Origin: DASRDS01 sp035570055
GTDB lineage: Bacteria > Gemmatimonadota > Gemmatimonadetes > Gemmatimonadales > Gemmatimonadaceae
DNA length: 64,000 nucleotides
Reading direction: 5' to 3'
Assembly (NCBI GenBank): GCA_035570055.1
Contig: DATMLM010000049.1
Location: 62,001-126,000 of the forward strand
Part shown: one piece after another, positions 33,942-43,063 of the stretch
How the letters are laid out: each line of letters begins with the position of its first letter
Numbering within the stretch: position 1 is the first letter of the stretch
Notes under the pieces: generated by a model
What the model was told of the DNA's origin: nothing
Database searches by the model: none
What the model saw: the letters and a program-made list of their open reading frames with translations, nothing else
Program-made: the position numbers and the translations under genes

Positions 33942-35093
33942 ATGCGCTATCACATTGTTCTGTTGTTGGCTGTTGTTGCATGTTCCGACGCGACGCAACC
34001 GATCGCTCGTCCCCTCCACAGCACTCAGGCGATCGCGGGGGCGAGCGTGCCGTTCGCGACCAACGTCCACACCGCATCGATCCCGATTCCCGCGGGATGC
34101 ATCGCGATGGACCTCAACAACATCGCGGAGGTTGTGGGCAGTTGCGGCGGTATCTATACGCCGAACACCCAGTCGTACGCCTTCAAGTGGCAAGCTGATC
34201 GGGGCGCCACGTATCTGACCTTTCAGGGCGACACCGCGAACCAAGCCTTCGGCGTCAACAACAAGGGCGAGGTCGTGATCGGGTACGGCACCGGCAACAC
34301 TCCGCGGGACGTCGCCATCTGGGACTGGTTTGGCAACCTGACGCGGCGGCGACGGATCTCACCGTACTCGAGCGCATGCCAACCGAACGGCGGCATCAAC
34401 GATCCGGGGACGATCGTCGGCTCATGCGTCCTCGGGGCCAACAACACGACTTTGTCGGATGTTGCTACCCTATGGACGCCGTACGGCACGCCGGATGGCC
34501 TGCACCCGGGCGGGGGGGCGGGACTCGTACCGCCTGGGGTTGGCAAGTCCATATCGAACACGGGCTACATCGCCATTCAGAGCTACGACCCGACCCTCGC
34601 CGCATACCTGTTCACGCCGACTCTTCAGCTCGAGCCGTTGGCGTCGCTCAATATACCGAACGTGAACGGTATGTTCGTGTTCGGGGTGAACGACCTGGGC
34701 CAGGCGGTTGGCGCGGCCACCACGGTAGGCAACTCGCAGTGTAACGAGTATGCCGTCGTGTGGTTGACGCCCGACTCGGTGGTCAACCTCGGCGTCTGCG
34801 GAGGTGCTTCGGCGATCTCCGACAACGGTGTCGTGGTCGGGAGCGGCTCGCTGACCGACACCAGCGCCAGCTTTGCCTTTATCTGGACCGCCAGCGGTGG
34901 GCTGCAACGCCTGCCAAATCTGTTCGGCCAAAGCACCGTCCAGTCTTCCGCGGCGTTGAAGATCAACGCCAACAACCAGATTCTCGGGAGCCTGATCGTC
35001 GGGTCGACCACCGTGGAGAACCCGGACACCTACACCATGCTGTGGACACTGCTGGCACCACCAGTACAGATAACCGCTAAGCAATTGAGGTAG
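33942..35093 (+). CDS. Lipoprotein with HAF-type extracellular repeats
   Basis: 383 residues from the ATG at 33942, chosen because it gives a lipoprotein signal (LLAVVAC, Cys about residue 13); longer starts upstream would bury it. The body is built of repeats of about 45 residues with the pattern D(L/I)NN..E.VG, such as AMDLNNIAEVVGS, GVNNKGEVVIG, GINDPGTIVGS, GVNDLGQAVGA, AISDNGVVVGS and KINANNQILGS. This is the HAF repeat seen in predicted surface beta-propellers. Function unknown; binding or structural. Confidence 0.7.
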   Translation: MRYHIVLLLAVVACSDATQPIARPLHSTQAIAGASVPFATNVHTASIPIPAGCIAMDLNNIAEVVGSCGGIYTPNTQSYAFKWQADRGATYLTFQGDTANQAFGVNNKGEVVIGYGTGNTPRDVAIWDWFGNLTRRRRISPYSSACQPNGGINDPGTIVGSCVLGANNTTLSDVATLWTPYGTPDGLHPGGGAGLVPPGVGKSISNTGYIAIQSYDPTLAAYLFTPTLQLEPLASLNIPNVNGMFVFGVNDLGQAVGAATTVGNSQCNEYAVVWLTPDSVVNLGVCGGASAISDNGVVVGSGSLTDTSASFAFIWTASGGLQRLPNLFGQSTVQSSAALKINANNQILGSLIVGSTTVENPDTYTMLWTLLAPPVQITAKQLR

Positions 35094-35119
35094 CCCCTAG
35101 CCGCCGCGTCCGTCGCTGG

Positions 35120-35563
35120 TCAGTGCACAGTCGACTCGTGTATGTACACGATGCGCCATCCCTCGGGTCGTTGCTGACAGACCATCGTGACCATGAAGTC
35201 CGCCGTCTTCACCTCACCCGTCGGCAGCGTCCGACGCGACGACAGCGGGTCAGTCACGACTACGACCGCCGGCGTGATCGTCACGACCCGCATCGGACCG
35301 TGCTGGCTGTACACTACATCGGTCTTGGCCCACGCCTTGAGCTGCACGTCCCGGAGGTTTGCGAACCCGGTCGTCACCTGACCGTTGTACACGAACGTCA
35401 CGGTCGAATCCCGCGAGTACGAGGCGAGGAAACGATCGGTATCGTGCGCGTTCGCCGCCGGAAGGAGGTCGTCCAGTATCCGCTGCAGGCCGGCCGGCGC
35501 CTGCGCACCGGCGGTTCCACCGAGCAGTGCGCACACTATCAAAGCGCTGAGCGTCGCGTTCAT
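35120..35563 (-). CDS. Secreted SnoaL/NTF2-like (DUF4440-type) protein
   Basis: 147 residues with a signal peptide (ALIVCALLGGTAGAQ). The remaining ~125 residues match the small cone-shaped NTF2-like fold: LPAANAHDTDRFLASYSRDS near the N-terminus, FANLRDVQLKAW in the middle and RPEGWRIVYIHES at the end. Such proteins bind small ligands or act as simple enzymes. No catalytic site can be assigned. The gene stands alone, with 25 bp to the convergent lipoprotein gene. Confidence 0.7.
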   Translation of the reverse strand: MNATLSALIVCALLGGTAGAQAPAGLQRILDDLLPAANAHDTDRFLASYSRDSTVTFVYNGQVTTGFANLRDVQLKAWAKTDVVYSQHGPMRVVTITPAVVVVTDPLSSRRTLPTGEVKTADFMVTMVCQQRPEGWRIVYIHESTVH

Positions 35564-35817
35564 GCCAAGAATCTAGCACGGCGGGCGACGCCGGGGCGAC
35601 GGATCCGGGTACGGGAGGACTGCGCAAGGCGCGCATTGGCAAAAGAAGATCCTCGCGCCGCGAGTCCGCGCGCTGATGGAAGATGAGATGAGGAGGCAAC
35701 CGCGATGAAGGGTGAACTGTTCGACAAGCTGGTGGGTGCATGGCGGCTTGGCCATAGAAGCGATGTCGGGATGGGCGTTCGCTGGAACAGCACATCGAGG
35801 GCGGTATATTGTTCAAC

Positions 35818-36183
35818 ATGGTATTCCGCAAGGTGTATCGCGTCACCATGTTTGTGCCGCCCGATCGAGTCGACGCGTTGCTCGACGGCATCGTGCGCGA
35901 AGTGCCGTTGGAATACGGGCGCTACGATCGCTCCGCGTGGTGGTCCGCGGTCGGTGTCGAGCAGTTTCGTCCGCTACCGGGCGCCCAACCGACCTTTGGC
36001 GAAGTCGGACGCACCGAGCGCGTTCCGACGGTGCGCATCGAGTTCGTGATTCCTCGCGACCGCGCCCTCCTCGACCGATGCCTCACGCGGGGATTGATTC
36101 CGAATCACCCCTGGCAAGAGCCGGCGATTTTCATCGACGAGTCTGAGGTCACCGTTTCACATCCAGCCGAACCCGAACGCTGA
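35818..36183 (+). CDS. YqfO/Nif3 C-terminal-like (CutA/PII-fold) small protein
   Basis: 121 residues from ATG 35818 (a TTG three codons upstream is possible). VYRVTMFVPPDRVDALLDGI at the start and IPNHPWQEPAIFID at the end match the inserted PII/CutA-like domain of YqfO proteins, whose usual end motif is HPYEEPA. It is therefore the stand-alone domain without the Nif3 metal-binding halves. Function unknown. The 245 bp upstream contain no convincing gene. Confidence 0.6.
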   Translation: MVFRKVYRVTMFVPPDRVDALLDGIVREVPLEYGRYDRSAWWSAVGVEQFRPLPGAQPTFGEVGRTERVPTVRIEFVIPRDRALLDRCLTRGLIPNHPWQEPAIFIDESEVTVSHPAEPER

Positions 36184-36211
36184 CGTCCCGGCACTGTCCG
36201 GAAGGAGCGCC

Positions 36212-36754
36212 ATGGGAAAGATCGTTTTCGGCATGATGCAATCGCTCGATGGCTACATCGCAGGCGCCACCGGTGGCCCACAACTGCCGCAACCCGGCGA
36301 ACGGCTCCATCGCCATTTCAACGACCATGTCCGCGGCCTGGCCGGCATTGTCTATGGCCGGCGCATGTACGAGGTGATGCGCTACTGGGATGACGATCAG
36401 TCCGATTGGGGAGCCCTCGAGTTCGATTTCGCGGCGGCGTGGCGCGCGAAGCCGAAATGGGTCGCATCACACACGCTGAAGTCGGTCGGCCCCAATGCCA
36501 CGCTGATCCACGACGACGTCGTCGGGTTCGTGCGCAAACTCAAAAGCGATATCAATGGAGAAATCGACGTCGCCGGCCCCGAGCTCGCCGGGATCCTCAC
36601 CGCCAGCGCCTTGATTGACGAGTATCGCCTCTACTTCCGCCCGTTCGTGCTCGGCGATGGCAAACCTTATTTCGCTGGGCCTCGGCCGCCACTGCACCTC
36701 GTTGGCGCGGAATCCGTCGGTGAAGACGCGATCCGGCTGACATACATCATATAA
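36212..36754 (+). CDS. Dihydrofolate reductase/RibD C-terminal family protein
   Basis: 180 residues with a good GGAAGGAG ribosome site. MMQSLDGYIAG at the N-terminus and GIVYGRRMYEVMRYWDD match the RibD C-terminal reductase fold; EIDVAGPELAGIL and VLGDGKPYF complete it. These stand-alone proteins bind NADPH and reduce unknown substrates; true folate reduction is not implied. It is 28 bp after the YqfO-like gene and may share its transcript. Confidence 0.8.
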   Translation: MGKIVFGMMQSLDGYIAGATGGPQLPQPGERLHRHFNDHVRGLAGIVYGRRMYEVMRYWDDDQSDWGALEFDFAAAWRAKPKWVASHTLKSVGPNATLIHDDVVGFVRKLKSDINGEIDVAGPELAGILTASALIDEYRLYFRPFVLGDGKPYFAGPRPPLHLVGAESVGEDAIRLTYII

Positions 36755-37128
36755 GCCACTGTCCTCTAGGTCCAATCGTCGCTGCTGTTGGCGGTCGAGC
36801 CCAACAAGCTGTCCACCAATATTTGGGTGAAACTGATCCGGACTTGTTCGTGCTCGTACGTCGACGGCGCTGTCGAGTGCTTCGAACCTTGCGTCGCCGC
36901 GCGCTGAAGGTCGAGCCCGATGATTCGGGCGTCGCTCAATGCCACGGAATTGTCTGAGAGATCCGTAAGCTTCAGGGTCGGGCCGCATCTTGTCTTGCTT
37001 CACGACGCCTACCAAATGCCAATCTGGTCCTGCGCTTTCGAGTATCAAGCGACCGCGGATGGTGAAGAGCGACACATGGCCTCCTCCTGCTGGAGCATCC
37101 TCGACGCGGTCACGCAGAGGCAAGCAGA
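36755..37128. other. 374-bp gap without a convincing gene
   Basis: Short frames exist on both strands, but none shows a recognised motif, ribosome site or consistent codon use. No tRNA half or hairpin block of the type found further right was seen here. Confidence 0.5.
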
Positions 37129-38010
37129 TTATTCGTTCGACTTTCCAGGCCGCAGCGTCACGTAAACAACGAGCGCGAACCCGAGCTCCGCAAGCATGAC
37201 GAAAATACTGCCTTCTGGACCGACCGTGCCCCCACTGAGGTACGCGGCGCCGAGCGGATGGGAGACGAGGAAGTGGCGCGAGACCATTATGCCGCTGTCA
37301 GGCACGCCGTAGAAGTACGATTGCGCCCAATCCCACCCCAGGTGCGCACCGATCGCCCACCAGAGCGATCCAGTGCGGTACAGACTGTAGCAAAACACCA
37401 ACCCCCCAGTCGCCACTTGGACGATGCCAAGGACCCGTTCGCCGGAGTTGCCCACATGAGCCGCGGCGAACACGACCGACAGGATCGCCGCGGCAGGCCA
37501 AAAGCCGATGCTGCGGCCGAGCGTCTGTTGCAGATATCCGCGAAAGGTCATCTCCTCGGCCACGGCGACGAATGCGAACAGGGCGGCCCACTCGACCGCG
37601 AACCGCACAGCCGAGAAGCCCGTGAGCGCGGTGCCGTCGAACGCCAGGTGGCCCGTCAACCCCAGCAAGCCCACGAGGCCGGACAGCATCACGAAGCCCC
37701 AGAACGCTCCCCATCCGAATCGCCGAACGAGCGCACTGTCAGTGAGGCCGTAGGACCAGAACGACCGGCGTTCCGCCAGCGCCATGACACCGGTCGCCAG
37801 GAAGACCGGCAGTATGGCGTTAAAGAACTCGATCAGGACCGCGAGCCGCGGGCCAGGCACGCCGCCGGCTGCGGCCATCTGGCGCTGGATCGTTCCGCCC
37901 AACACGTACTGAACGAGGCTGGAAATGGCGAGGACGATCGCCGCAAAGATGAGGGCGCGCCAACCAGCCCGCAGGCCGTTCGGGCCGACGAAAATATTCT
38001 TCACTGTCAA
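37129..38010 (-). CDS. CPBP-family intramembrane metalloprotease
   Basis: 293 residues with about eight hydrophobic segments. The CAAX-protease/bacteriocin-processing motifs are present: AEEMTFRGYLQQ (EExxxR, about residue 151), FAAAHVGN (about 186) and AIGAHLGWDWAQ (about 225, HxxxW). These Glu and His residues form the intramembrane active site. Family members process prenylated or membrane peptides or protect against bacteriocins; the substrate here is unknown. A second family member lies in the tRNA-anchored array at 41654-42625. Confidence 0.85.
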   Translation of the reverse strand: MTVKNIFVGPNGLRAGWRALIFAAIVLAISSLVQYVLGGTIQRQMAAAGGVPGPRLAVLIEFFNAILPVFLATGVMALAERRSFWSYGLTDSALVRRFGWGAFWGFVMLSGLVGLLGLTGHLAFDGTALTGFSAVRFAVEWAALFAFVAVAEEMTFRGYLQQTLGRSIGFWPAAAILSVVFAAAHVGNSGERVLGIVQVATGGLVFCYSLYRTGSLWWAIGAHLGWDWAQSYFYGVPDSGIMVSRHFLVSHPLGAAYLSGGTVGPEGSIFVMLAELGFALVVYVTLRPGKSNE

Positions 38011-38032
38011 ACTTTACGAGGACGCATGCATT

Positions 38033-38383
38033 TTGTTTCATGATCGCACGAGCACGCCCCGTCTCGGACTTCTGCGGGCGCGACTGTTGAACGAGCTGAC
38101 GATCATCTATGATGGCGAGTTTCGCGATGTGGTTGAGCACGACATCCATCGACATTTCCAAGGCGGCATCTATCCATACGAAGGAATCGATGGCGACACA
38201 TCGTGGAACATGCTTCGCACGTATTCGAAGCTGAACGCAATGATCGTTGTGTCGCCAAAGACACTGCCGTTGCTGGCCAAGCGCGAGGAGTCGGTCCAAC
38301 ATGACGATTTGGAGTCAATGCAACGCGCGTTCGCGGGAAGCAGCTCCTGGGTGTATGCCATACGGCGGTTTCCATCGACCTAG
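38033..38383 (+). CDS. Hypothetical protein, start uncertain
   Basis: About 116 residues if read from TTG 38033; no ATG lies at a suitable place, and the frame is open upstream into the antisense of the CPBP gene. The text (LLNELTIIYDGEFRDVVEHD, TYSKLNAMIVVSPKTLPLLA) has ordinary amino-acid composition and no Arg/Ser bias, unlike antisense shadows. I do not recognise it. It could be a 5'-truncated cargo gene of a cassette whose left end is lost. Confidence 0.35.
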   Translation: MFHDRTSTPRLGLLRARLLNELTIIYDGEFRDVVEHDIHRHFQGGIYPYEGIDGDTSWNMLRTYSKLNAMIVVSPKTLPLLAKREESVQHDDLESMQRAFAGSSSWVYAIRRFPST

Positions 38384-38491
38384 AAATTCATCATTGGGGC
38401 GTATCGGCCGACGCCGTGTCACAGGGCTTTCGCCGGCTCCTGAACGCCAAGGCACGATTCAGAGGCTGCTCGAGTGATGTGCCCAAGACCC

Positions 38492-38585
38492 CGTTGTGGG
38501 GCAGGGCCGATTCGTATCAGCATCGGCGCCGTTTTGCATCTGTCTGCGCGGTTTCGGCGGGTTATGTCCCCAAGGATGTCCCCAG
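38492..38585 (+). repeat. Array boundary block 1 (rearranged, tRNA half deleted)
   Basis: Starts with GTTGTGGGGCAGGGC, identical to sequence just before the intact tRNA-Ser(CGA) promoter at 48.56 kb, and jumps after about 10 bp to the right hairpin arm (CATCGGCGCCG) and the conserved tail TGCATCTGTCTGCGCGG... The tRNA 5' half and left hairpin arm are missing, so this is a deleted copy of the boundary seen intact at 41.3, 43.1, 44.9 and 46.5 kb. The minus-strand tail reads L-G-T-S-L-G-T-stop. Confidence 0.7.
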
Positions 38586-38732
38586 GATCGAGAGAGCTCG
38601 CTCAACGGGTGTTCGTTCGCACAACGGCGGTCCCAAGGTCGAACACCGAGCGTCGAAAGGACCGGATTCACATAATGCCGTAACTCCAAGCGCCATGGGT
38701 GCTTCGCGACATACGGAGTGCAGGCATACTTC

Positions 38733-38818
38733 TTCCACTTCGTCGCCGCGCTCGCGCCGTGGGTCTGAGCGCGCCGAGCGGCCATCATCGACCTATTATC
38801 GCTATGCGGCCGGAGTAG
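38733..38818 (+). pseudogene. Decayed 3' end of a second orphan permease
   Basis: About 85 bp that match the last codons of the permease gene at 41.18-41.27 kb (CGTCGCCGCGCTCGCG ... CGCGCCGAGCGGC ... ATGCGGCCGGAGTAG), with small indels that break the frame. It ends 4 bp before the intact permease start. This shows a former tandem pair of such permeases, of which only the 3' end of the first survives. Confidence 0.7.
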
Positions 38819-38822
38819 TGTA

Positions 38823-41267
38823 ATGGACAACGTGCTCCAAGATCTTCGCTCGGCCGTGCGCTCGTTGCGCAAGACGCCATGGTTCACGTTGGCGGTTGCG
38901 TTGACGCTGGCGATCGCGATTGGCGCGAACACGCTGGTCTTCAGCGTCGTCAACGCCGTGTTGCTACAACCGATGGCCTACGCCGACCCGAGTCGGCTGG
39001 TCATGGTTATGCCGGCAGACTCGAAGGCTACGCCAACCATATCGCCCCCCACGCTTCGGGATTGGCGGGAGCAAGTCAATACGCTGACGGGCATCGCGGC
39101 GTACCAGTCGGGCAGTGTGACGCTGACGGGTTTGACCGAGCCGACATCGCTGGCCGTGTACCAGGTTTCCGCGAACTGGTTTGCGCTCCTCGGTGTTCGC
39201 GCCGAGGTTGGGCGGGCGTTTGCGCCTACTGAGGACCAGGGAGTGGTGCCGACGGTCGTGATGCTGAGCGATGCGTTTTGGCGCTCGCGGTTCCGGGCCG
39301 ATCCACGAGTGATCGGTCGGGTGATCGATCTCAATGGCAGACCGCTCGTGGTCATCGGGGTCGCGCCGCCGACAGCCACCTTTCCAAGTTCCCCCGATGT
39401 GTGGATACCGCGCACGTTCACGGCCGACCAGATGAATGAGATCGGCCGTGGAAAACACATGCTGGATGGCGCGATCGCTCGGGTGGCGCCGAACGCCACT
39501 GTCGACGCCGCGCGACGGGAGTTCGAGGCGGTCACCGCACGCATCCGGCAACAACATCTGCTCGAGGAAGCCGGGCTTCGCTCCACGCTGCGGCCACTGC
39601 GGGATGGCGTCGTCGGTCAGTCGCGGCCCGCGTTGTTCATCCTGATGGGGGCGGTCGGATGCGTGTTGTTGATCGCGTGTGCCAACGTGGCGAATCTCCA
39701 GCTCGTGCGCGCCTCGGGGCGGTCGGCCGAGCTGGGGGTGCGGATCGCGCTCGGCGCCGGACGGCTCCGTATCGCACGGCAGTTGATGACCGAGAGTCTG
39801 GTGTTGGCGGTGATCGGTGCGCTCGGTGGGGTGGTGCTCGCGTATGGCGGCGCGCATCTCTTGGTGGCGGCGCACCCAGGGGACTTGCCGCGGCTCGACG
39901 AAGTGAAGATCAGCGTGACGGTGCTGGCGTTCACGGGAGTCGTCGCCGTGATGACCGGTCTCTCCTTTGGGCTCCTGCCGGCGATGCAGGCGGCGAATCA
40001 CGACATTGTGGATGGGCTCAAGTCCGGCATGCGAGGCGCGAGCGCCAGTCGTCGGTCGGGCCGTCTCCGGGGCACCCTCGTGGTCGCGGAGACGGCGTTG
40101 GCGGTGCTGTTGTTAATCGGAGCCGGGTTGCTGACGCGCAGCGTGGCGAGCATGATGGCGGTCGATCTCGGGTTTGTGCCCCAGCACGTCGTGCGATTTA
40201 GCGCGCAGCTGCCCACGGCGCGATACACGTCCTGGTCGCAGAAGCGGGGGTTCACGCACAGTGTGATCAGCGATATGCAATCGCTACCCGGAACATCCGC
40301 CGCGGCCGTGGCGTATGGCGCGCCGTTCGATAACGACGCCGGTGCCTATTTCCAAATCGGCGGGCGCGCACCCGATCCACCGGGGCGTCCGTCGAACGCG
40401 CGCATCAGGATGGTGAGCCCGGGCTATTTCGCCGCGCTCAGCATCCCGGTGCGGCGCGGGCGGTCGTTTACCGATGACGACCGGCCGGGCGGTCATCCGG
40501 TCATCGTCATCAACGATGCGCTGGCCCGTCAGTTCTTTGCGCACGAGAATCCGATCGGTCAGCGGATAGATCTCCATTGGACTGACGATTCCGCGAGTAA
40601 CTCAGCCGACACGGTCGCGCTCGGGGGCGAGATTGTCGGAGTCGTTGGGGATACGAAAGAGTACGATGTCACGGCCGCGGACAGGCCCGCGGTGTACCTG
40701 CCGTTCGATCAGGCGTCGCCGCAGATTTACCTGACGTTCGTGGTGCGGTCGAGTAGCAATCCCGCCGCCGTCATTGCCGGCGCGCGCCAGGCCGTTGCCC
40801 GTGCGGATCCGTTGGTCTCGATCATCGGGGCGGAGACGTATGCCGCCGCGATCGGTGACTCTATTGCCCGCCCGCGCCTCTATGCCACGGTCGTCGGCGC
40901 GTTCGCGGTGTCCGCCTTGATGCTCGCTATCATTGGCATCTATGGTGTGCTGGCCTACGCGGTTCGCGAACGCCGCCGCGAGCTCGGCATCCGCATCGCG
41001 CTCGGTGCCAATGGACGCCAAGTCGTTGGCATGGTGGTCGGCCAGGGTGTGCGCCTCGCCGGCGCAGGCGCCCTCGTTGGCGTCGCGATCGCGCTGGTGT
41101 TGGGCGGCCGCGTGCTGGCCTCACTGCTCTACAACGTTCAACCGGATGATCTGGCGACGTATGGGGCGGTGTGCGTCGCACTCCTATTCGTCGCCGCGCT
41201 CGCGTCATGGATTCCCGCGCGCCGAGCGGCTGTTATCGACCCCATCATCGCCATGCGGCCGGAGTAG
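38823..41267 (+). CDS. MacB/FtsX-type orphan ABC permease (ADOP family)
   Basis: 814 residues with the same duplicated layout as the gene at 16557: TM segment near residues 20-42 (FTLAVALTLAIAIGANTLVFSV), MacB-like periplasmic domain, FtsX segments about 270-405, second periplasmic domain about 420-690, and FtsX segments 700-814 ending ARRAAVIDPIIAMRPE. No ATPase or PadR regulator is adjacent. It is the only intact cargo gene of array unit 1. The start ATG overlaps a TAA (TAATG), a leftover of translational coupling to the lost upstream paralogue. Confidence 0.88.
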   Translation: MDNVLQDLRSAVRSLRKTPWFTLAVALTLAIAIGANTLVFSVVNAVLLQPMAYADPSRLVMVMPADSKATPTISPPTLRDWREQVNTLTGIAAYQSGSVTLTGLTEPTSLAVYQVSANWFALLGVRAEVGRAFAPTEDQGVVPTVVMLSDAFWRSRFRADPRVIGRVIDLNGRPLVVIGVAPPTATFPSSPDVWIPRTFTADQMNEIGRGKHMLDGAIARVAPNATVDAARREFEAVTARIRQQHLLEEAGLRSTLRPLRDGVVGQSRPALFILMGAVGCVLLIACANVANLQLVRASGRSAELGVRIALGAGRLRIARQLMTESLVLAVIGALGGVVLAYGGAHLLVAAHPGDLPRLDEVKISVTVLAFTGVVAVMTGLSFGLLPAMQAANHDIVDGLKSGMRGASASRRSGRLRGTLVVAETALAVLLLIGAGLLTRSVASMMAVDLGFVPQHVVRFSAQLPTARYTSWSQKRGFTHSVISDMQSLPGTSAAAVAYGAPFDNDAGAYFQIGGRAPDPPGRPSNARIRMVSPGYFAALSIPVRRGRSFTDDDRPGGHPVIVINDALARQFFAHENPIGQRIDLHWTDDSASNSADTVALGGEIVGVVGDTKEYDVTAADRPAVYLPFDQASPQIYLTFVVRSSSNPAAVIAGARQAVARADPLVSIIGAETYAAAIGDSIARPRLYATVVGAFAVSALMLAIIGIYGVLAYAVRERRRELGIRIALGANGRQVVGMVVGQGVRLAGAGALVGVAIALVLGGRVLASLLYNVQPDDLATYGAVCVALLFVAALASWIPARRAAVIDPIIAMRPE

Positions 41268-41310
41268 TCAGTCTTCCCACATCGCGGATGGCGGGTGGTC
41301 GGCCGGCCCA

Positions 41311-41520
41311 CGGATCGTCTAAGTTTCGGGCTCCGTAGTACTTGGATGGGTGGCCGAGTGGTTGAAGGCACCGGTCTCGAAAATCGATGCGGGCTTTTGC
41401 TCCGCTCTGCGTGATCCTGTAAGTCGTTGCAACTATGGCGCTGATGCCATCCGGTATTGGCGCCGTTTTGCGTCCCGTTGCGCCGCTTTGCGGGTGAATG
41501 TGCCCAAGAACGTGCCCACG
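41311..41520 (+). repeat. Array boundary block 2 with tRNA-Ser 5' half
   Basis: Contains CGGATCGTCTAAG (copy of the tRNA promoter region), then positions 41344-41382, which are identical to bases 1-39 of the intact tRNA-Ser(CGA) and stop in the anticodon loop at CTCGAAA. The 3' half is absent. The following block keeps CTGTAAGTCGTTGCAAC, a degenerate GGCGCT/GGCGCC hairpin, and a minus-strand tail V-G-T-F-L-G-T-F whose differences from the other copies are mostly synonymous. This is the most diverged of the tailed copies. Confidence 0.85.
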
Positions 41521-41653
41521 CCCGTATCTGCGGCGTGTCCCTAGGCGGAGCCGCCTCGGCACTCGGAAGACGACTACCCGGCATCAACTTCCGATGAGGT
41601 AGATGAGCGCCAATCGCGCCGGGCGGCGACAGTCATCGTCATGCCTCCCATTG

Positions 41654-42625
41654 CTATTCAGACTGGGCGGCAACGCTGCGACCGGCCTCGCCCAGCGGGC
41701 GTTGGGGGTTAGTCTCGTCCTCTCGGAGCCGCTGCGTCCAAGGCGGCGATCTATCAATCGATGCGGCGTAAGCCAGCGCAAGGATGAGCACCGAGATTTC
41801 CATCAGCAGAAAGAGCGCGCCGCCTTCGGTGGCTTGTTGACTTCCTACCCAAAAGGAAGGGCCCGTCTGCCTTATCTGCACCAATGCCGGGTCGTTTCCG
41901 GTTCCAGTAGTGGCCAGGCCCACCAGGTACGTCTGTGTCCAATCCCAGGCGCCATGAAATCCGATCGCGAACCATAGTGATCCGGACGCGAAGCGCAGGG
42001 AAAGAAACACGAGCGACATGACCGTTACCGCAACGACGAACGCGACGTTGAAGCCACTCAGGCTGAAATGCGCCAGAGCGAAAACGACGGACATCAGGAG
42101 GGCTGCGAGCCAGACCGGTAGCCGCTCCGCTAAAGTCTGAAAGACGTATCCCCGGAAGGCCAGCTCCTCGGAGAACCCCACGGCCAGGGAAGGGAGCAAC
42201 GCCAGGACGATCCATAGCGGCTTGCTCACGCCACGATGCAGGCTTGTATCGACCCTGGCGACGTGCAGCCATCCCAGCTTGTACTCGAGCAGCGATGCTA
42301 GCAGGATCAAAGAAAGCCCCGCGAGTCCGCCGAGGACGAGCCGCGACAGCTGCGGTCGTGGCAAGCCAATTTGCGACCAGGCGCGCCTGTTGGCTTTGAC
42401 TCGTATGAGCCATGTGATCAGAAAAACGCCAAAGATCCAGGTGATGCCATGAAAGATTGGCGAGGCCCCAGGCCAGACGACGCGGCCGAGCCACTGTCCC
42501 CCGAGCGTTGAGAAAATGAATACCGGCGCGATCAGAACGATATAGATCAGGATCCACGCGAGCCCGATCAGCGCAGAGACCAGTGGCGGCGAATTTTCAG
42601 GCGGATTGCGCGACCTGGCTCGCAT
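41654..42625 (-). CDS. CPBP-family intramembrane metalloprotease
   Basis: 323 residues, about eight membrane segments. Active-site motifs: SEELAFRGYVFQ (EExxxR, about residue 153), FALAHFSLSGFN (about 190) and AIGFHGAWDWTQ (about 228). It has the same motif spacing as the protein at 37129-38010 but is clearly divergent, so it is a separate family member rather than a recent duplicate. It is the intact cargo of unit 2. Possible roles are bacteriocin self-immunity or peptide processing; the sequence does not decide. Confidence 0.85.
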   Translation of the reverse strand: MRARSRNPPENSPPLVSALIGLAWILIYIVLIAPVFIFSTLGGQWLGRVVWPGASPIFHGITWIFGVFLITWLIRVKANRRAWSQIGLPRPQLSRLVLGGLAGLSLILLASLLEYKLGWLHVARVDTSLHRGVSKPLWIVLALLPSLAVGFSEELAFRGYVFQTLAERLPVWLAALLMSVVFALAHFSLSGFNVAFVVAVTVMSLVFLSLRFASGSLWFAIGFHGAWDWTQTYLVGLATTGTGNDPALVQIRQTGPSFWVGSQQATEGGALFLLMEISVLILALAYAASIDRSPPWTQRLREDETNPQRPLGEAGRSVAAQSE

Positions 42626-42689
42626 ATCGATACCTCGCGGGGGGATTTGTTTGTCTCGATCCAGCCGCCCCTCCGGTGCACGGCGGCAA

Positions 42690-43063
42690 TCGACTAGTAC
42701 GGTTCGCCATCAATTACGGTTTCGTGATTGCACCGCTCTGTGCGCTGATGCTCGGCGAGACTGGCGCGCGCTGTTAGAGCGAAAAGGGAGGCAAGACTCG
42801 GTGCGTGCCCATGACTCCGCGGCTCGTAACGGCACTGCGACAGCATTGCGTGCGGTATCGCTTCGTGAGCTGCTACGGGCCAGCCCACACCGTGGGTCTT
42901 TCACCACGAGATCAGCCGGGCGCGACATGTCGCCGGTTCGCGCATCCGGTCGCTGCATCGATCGTTCGCCTCGGCCGCGCGGCGGGCCAAGTTGCCCGAC
43001 GGATTGCATCAGCATGACCTCCGGCATCGCCGCGTGATCACGTGGCTGGCGCGGATCGTCTAA
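42690..43063 (+). pseudogene. Decayed tyrosine recombinase (integrase) catalytic domain
   Basis: Three overlapping pieces of one integrase can be read. The first is ALMLGETGARC, then an in-frame stop. The second, EKGGKTRCVPMTPRLVTAL followed by QHCVRYRF, begins directly after it, so the stretch normally between them (with the first catalytic Arg region) is deleted. After a frameshift near 42899 it continues FHHEISRARHVAGSRIRSLH, then PDGLHQHDLRHRRVITWLA, which carries the HxxR catalytic box. The frame ends at TAA 43061 inside the tRNA promoter copy, so the last ~60 residues with the Tyr nucleophile are missing. No function is possible. Confidence 0.8.

Larger units (their letters stand above)
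38521..41343 (+). mobile_element. tRNA-Ser array unit 1 (cargo: orphan permease)
   Basis: From the rearranged boundary at 38.5 kb to the next tRNA half at 41344. Cargo is one MacB/FtsX-type permease gene preceded by the decayed 3' end of a second one. No recombinase gene remains apart from the short tail at the left edge. Confidence 0.55.
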
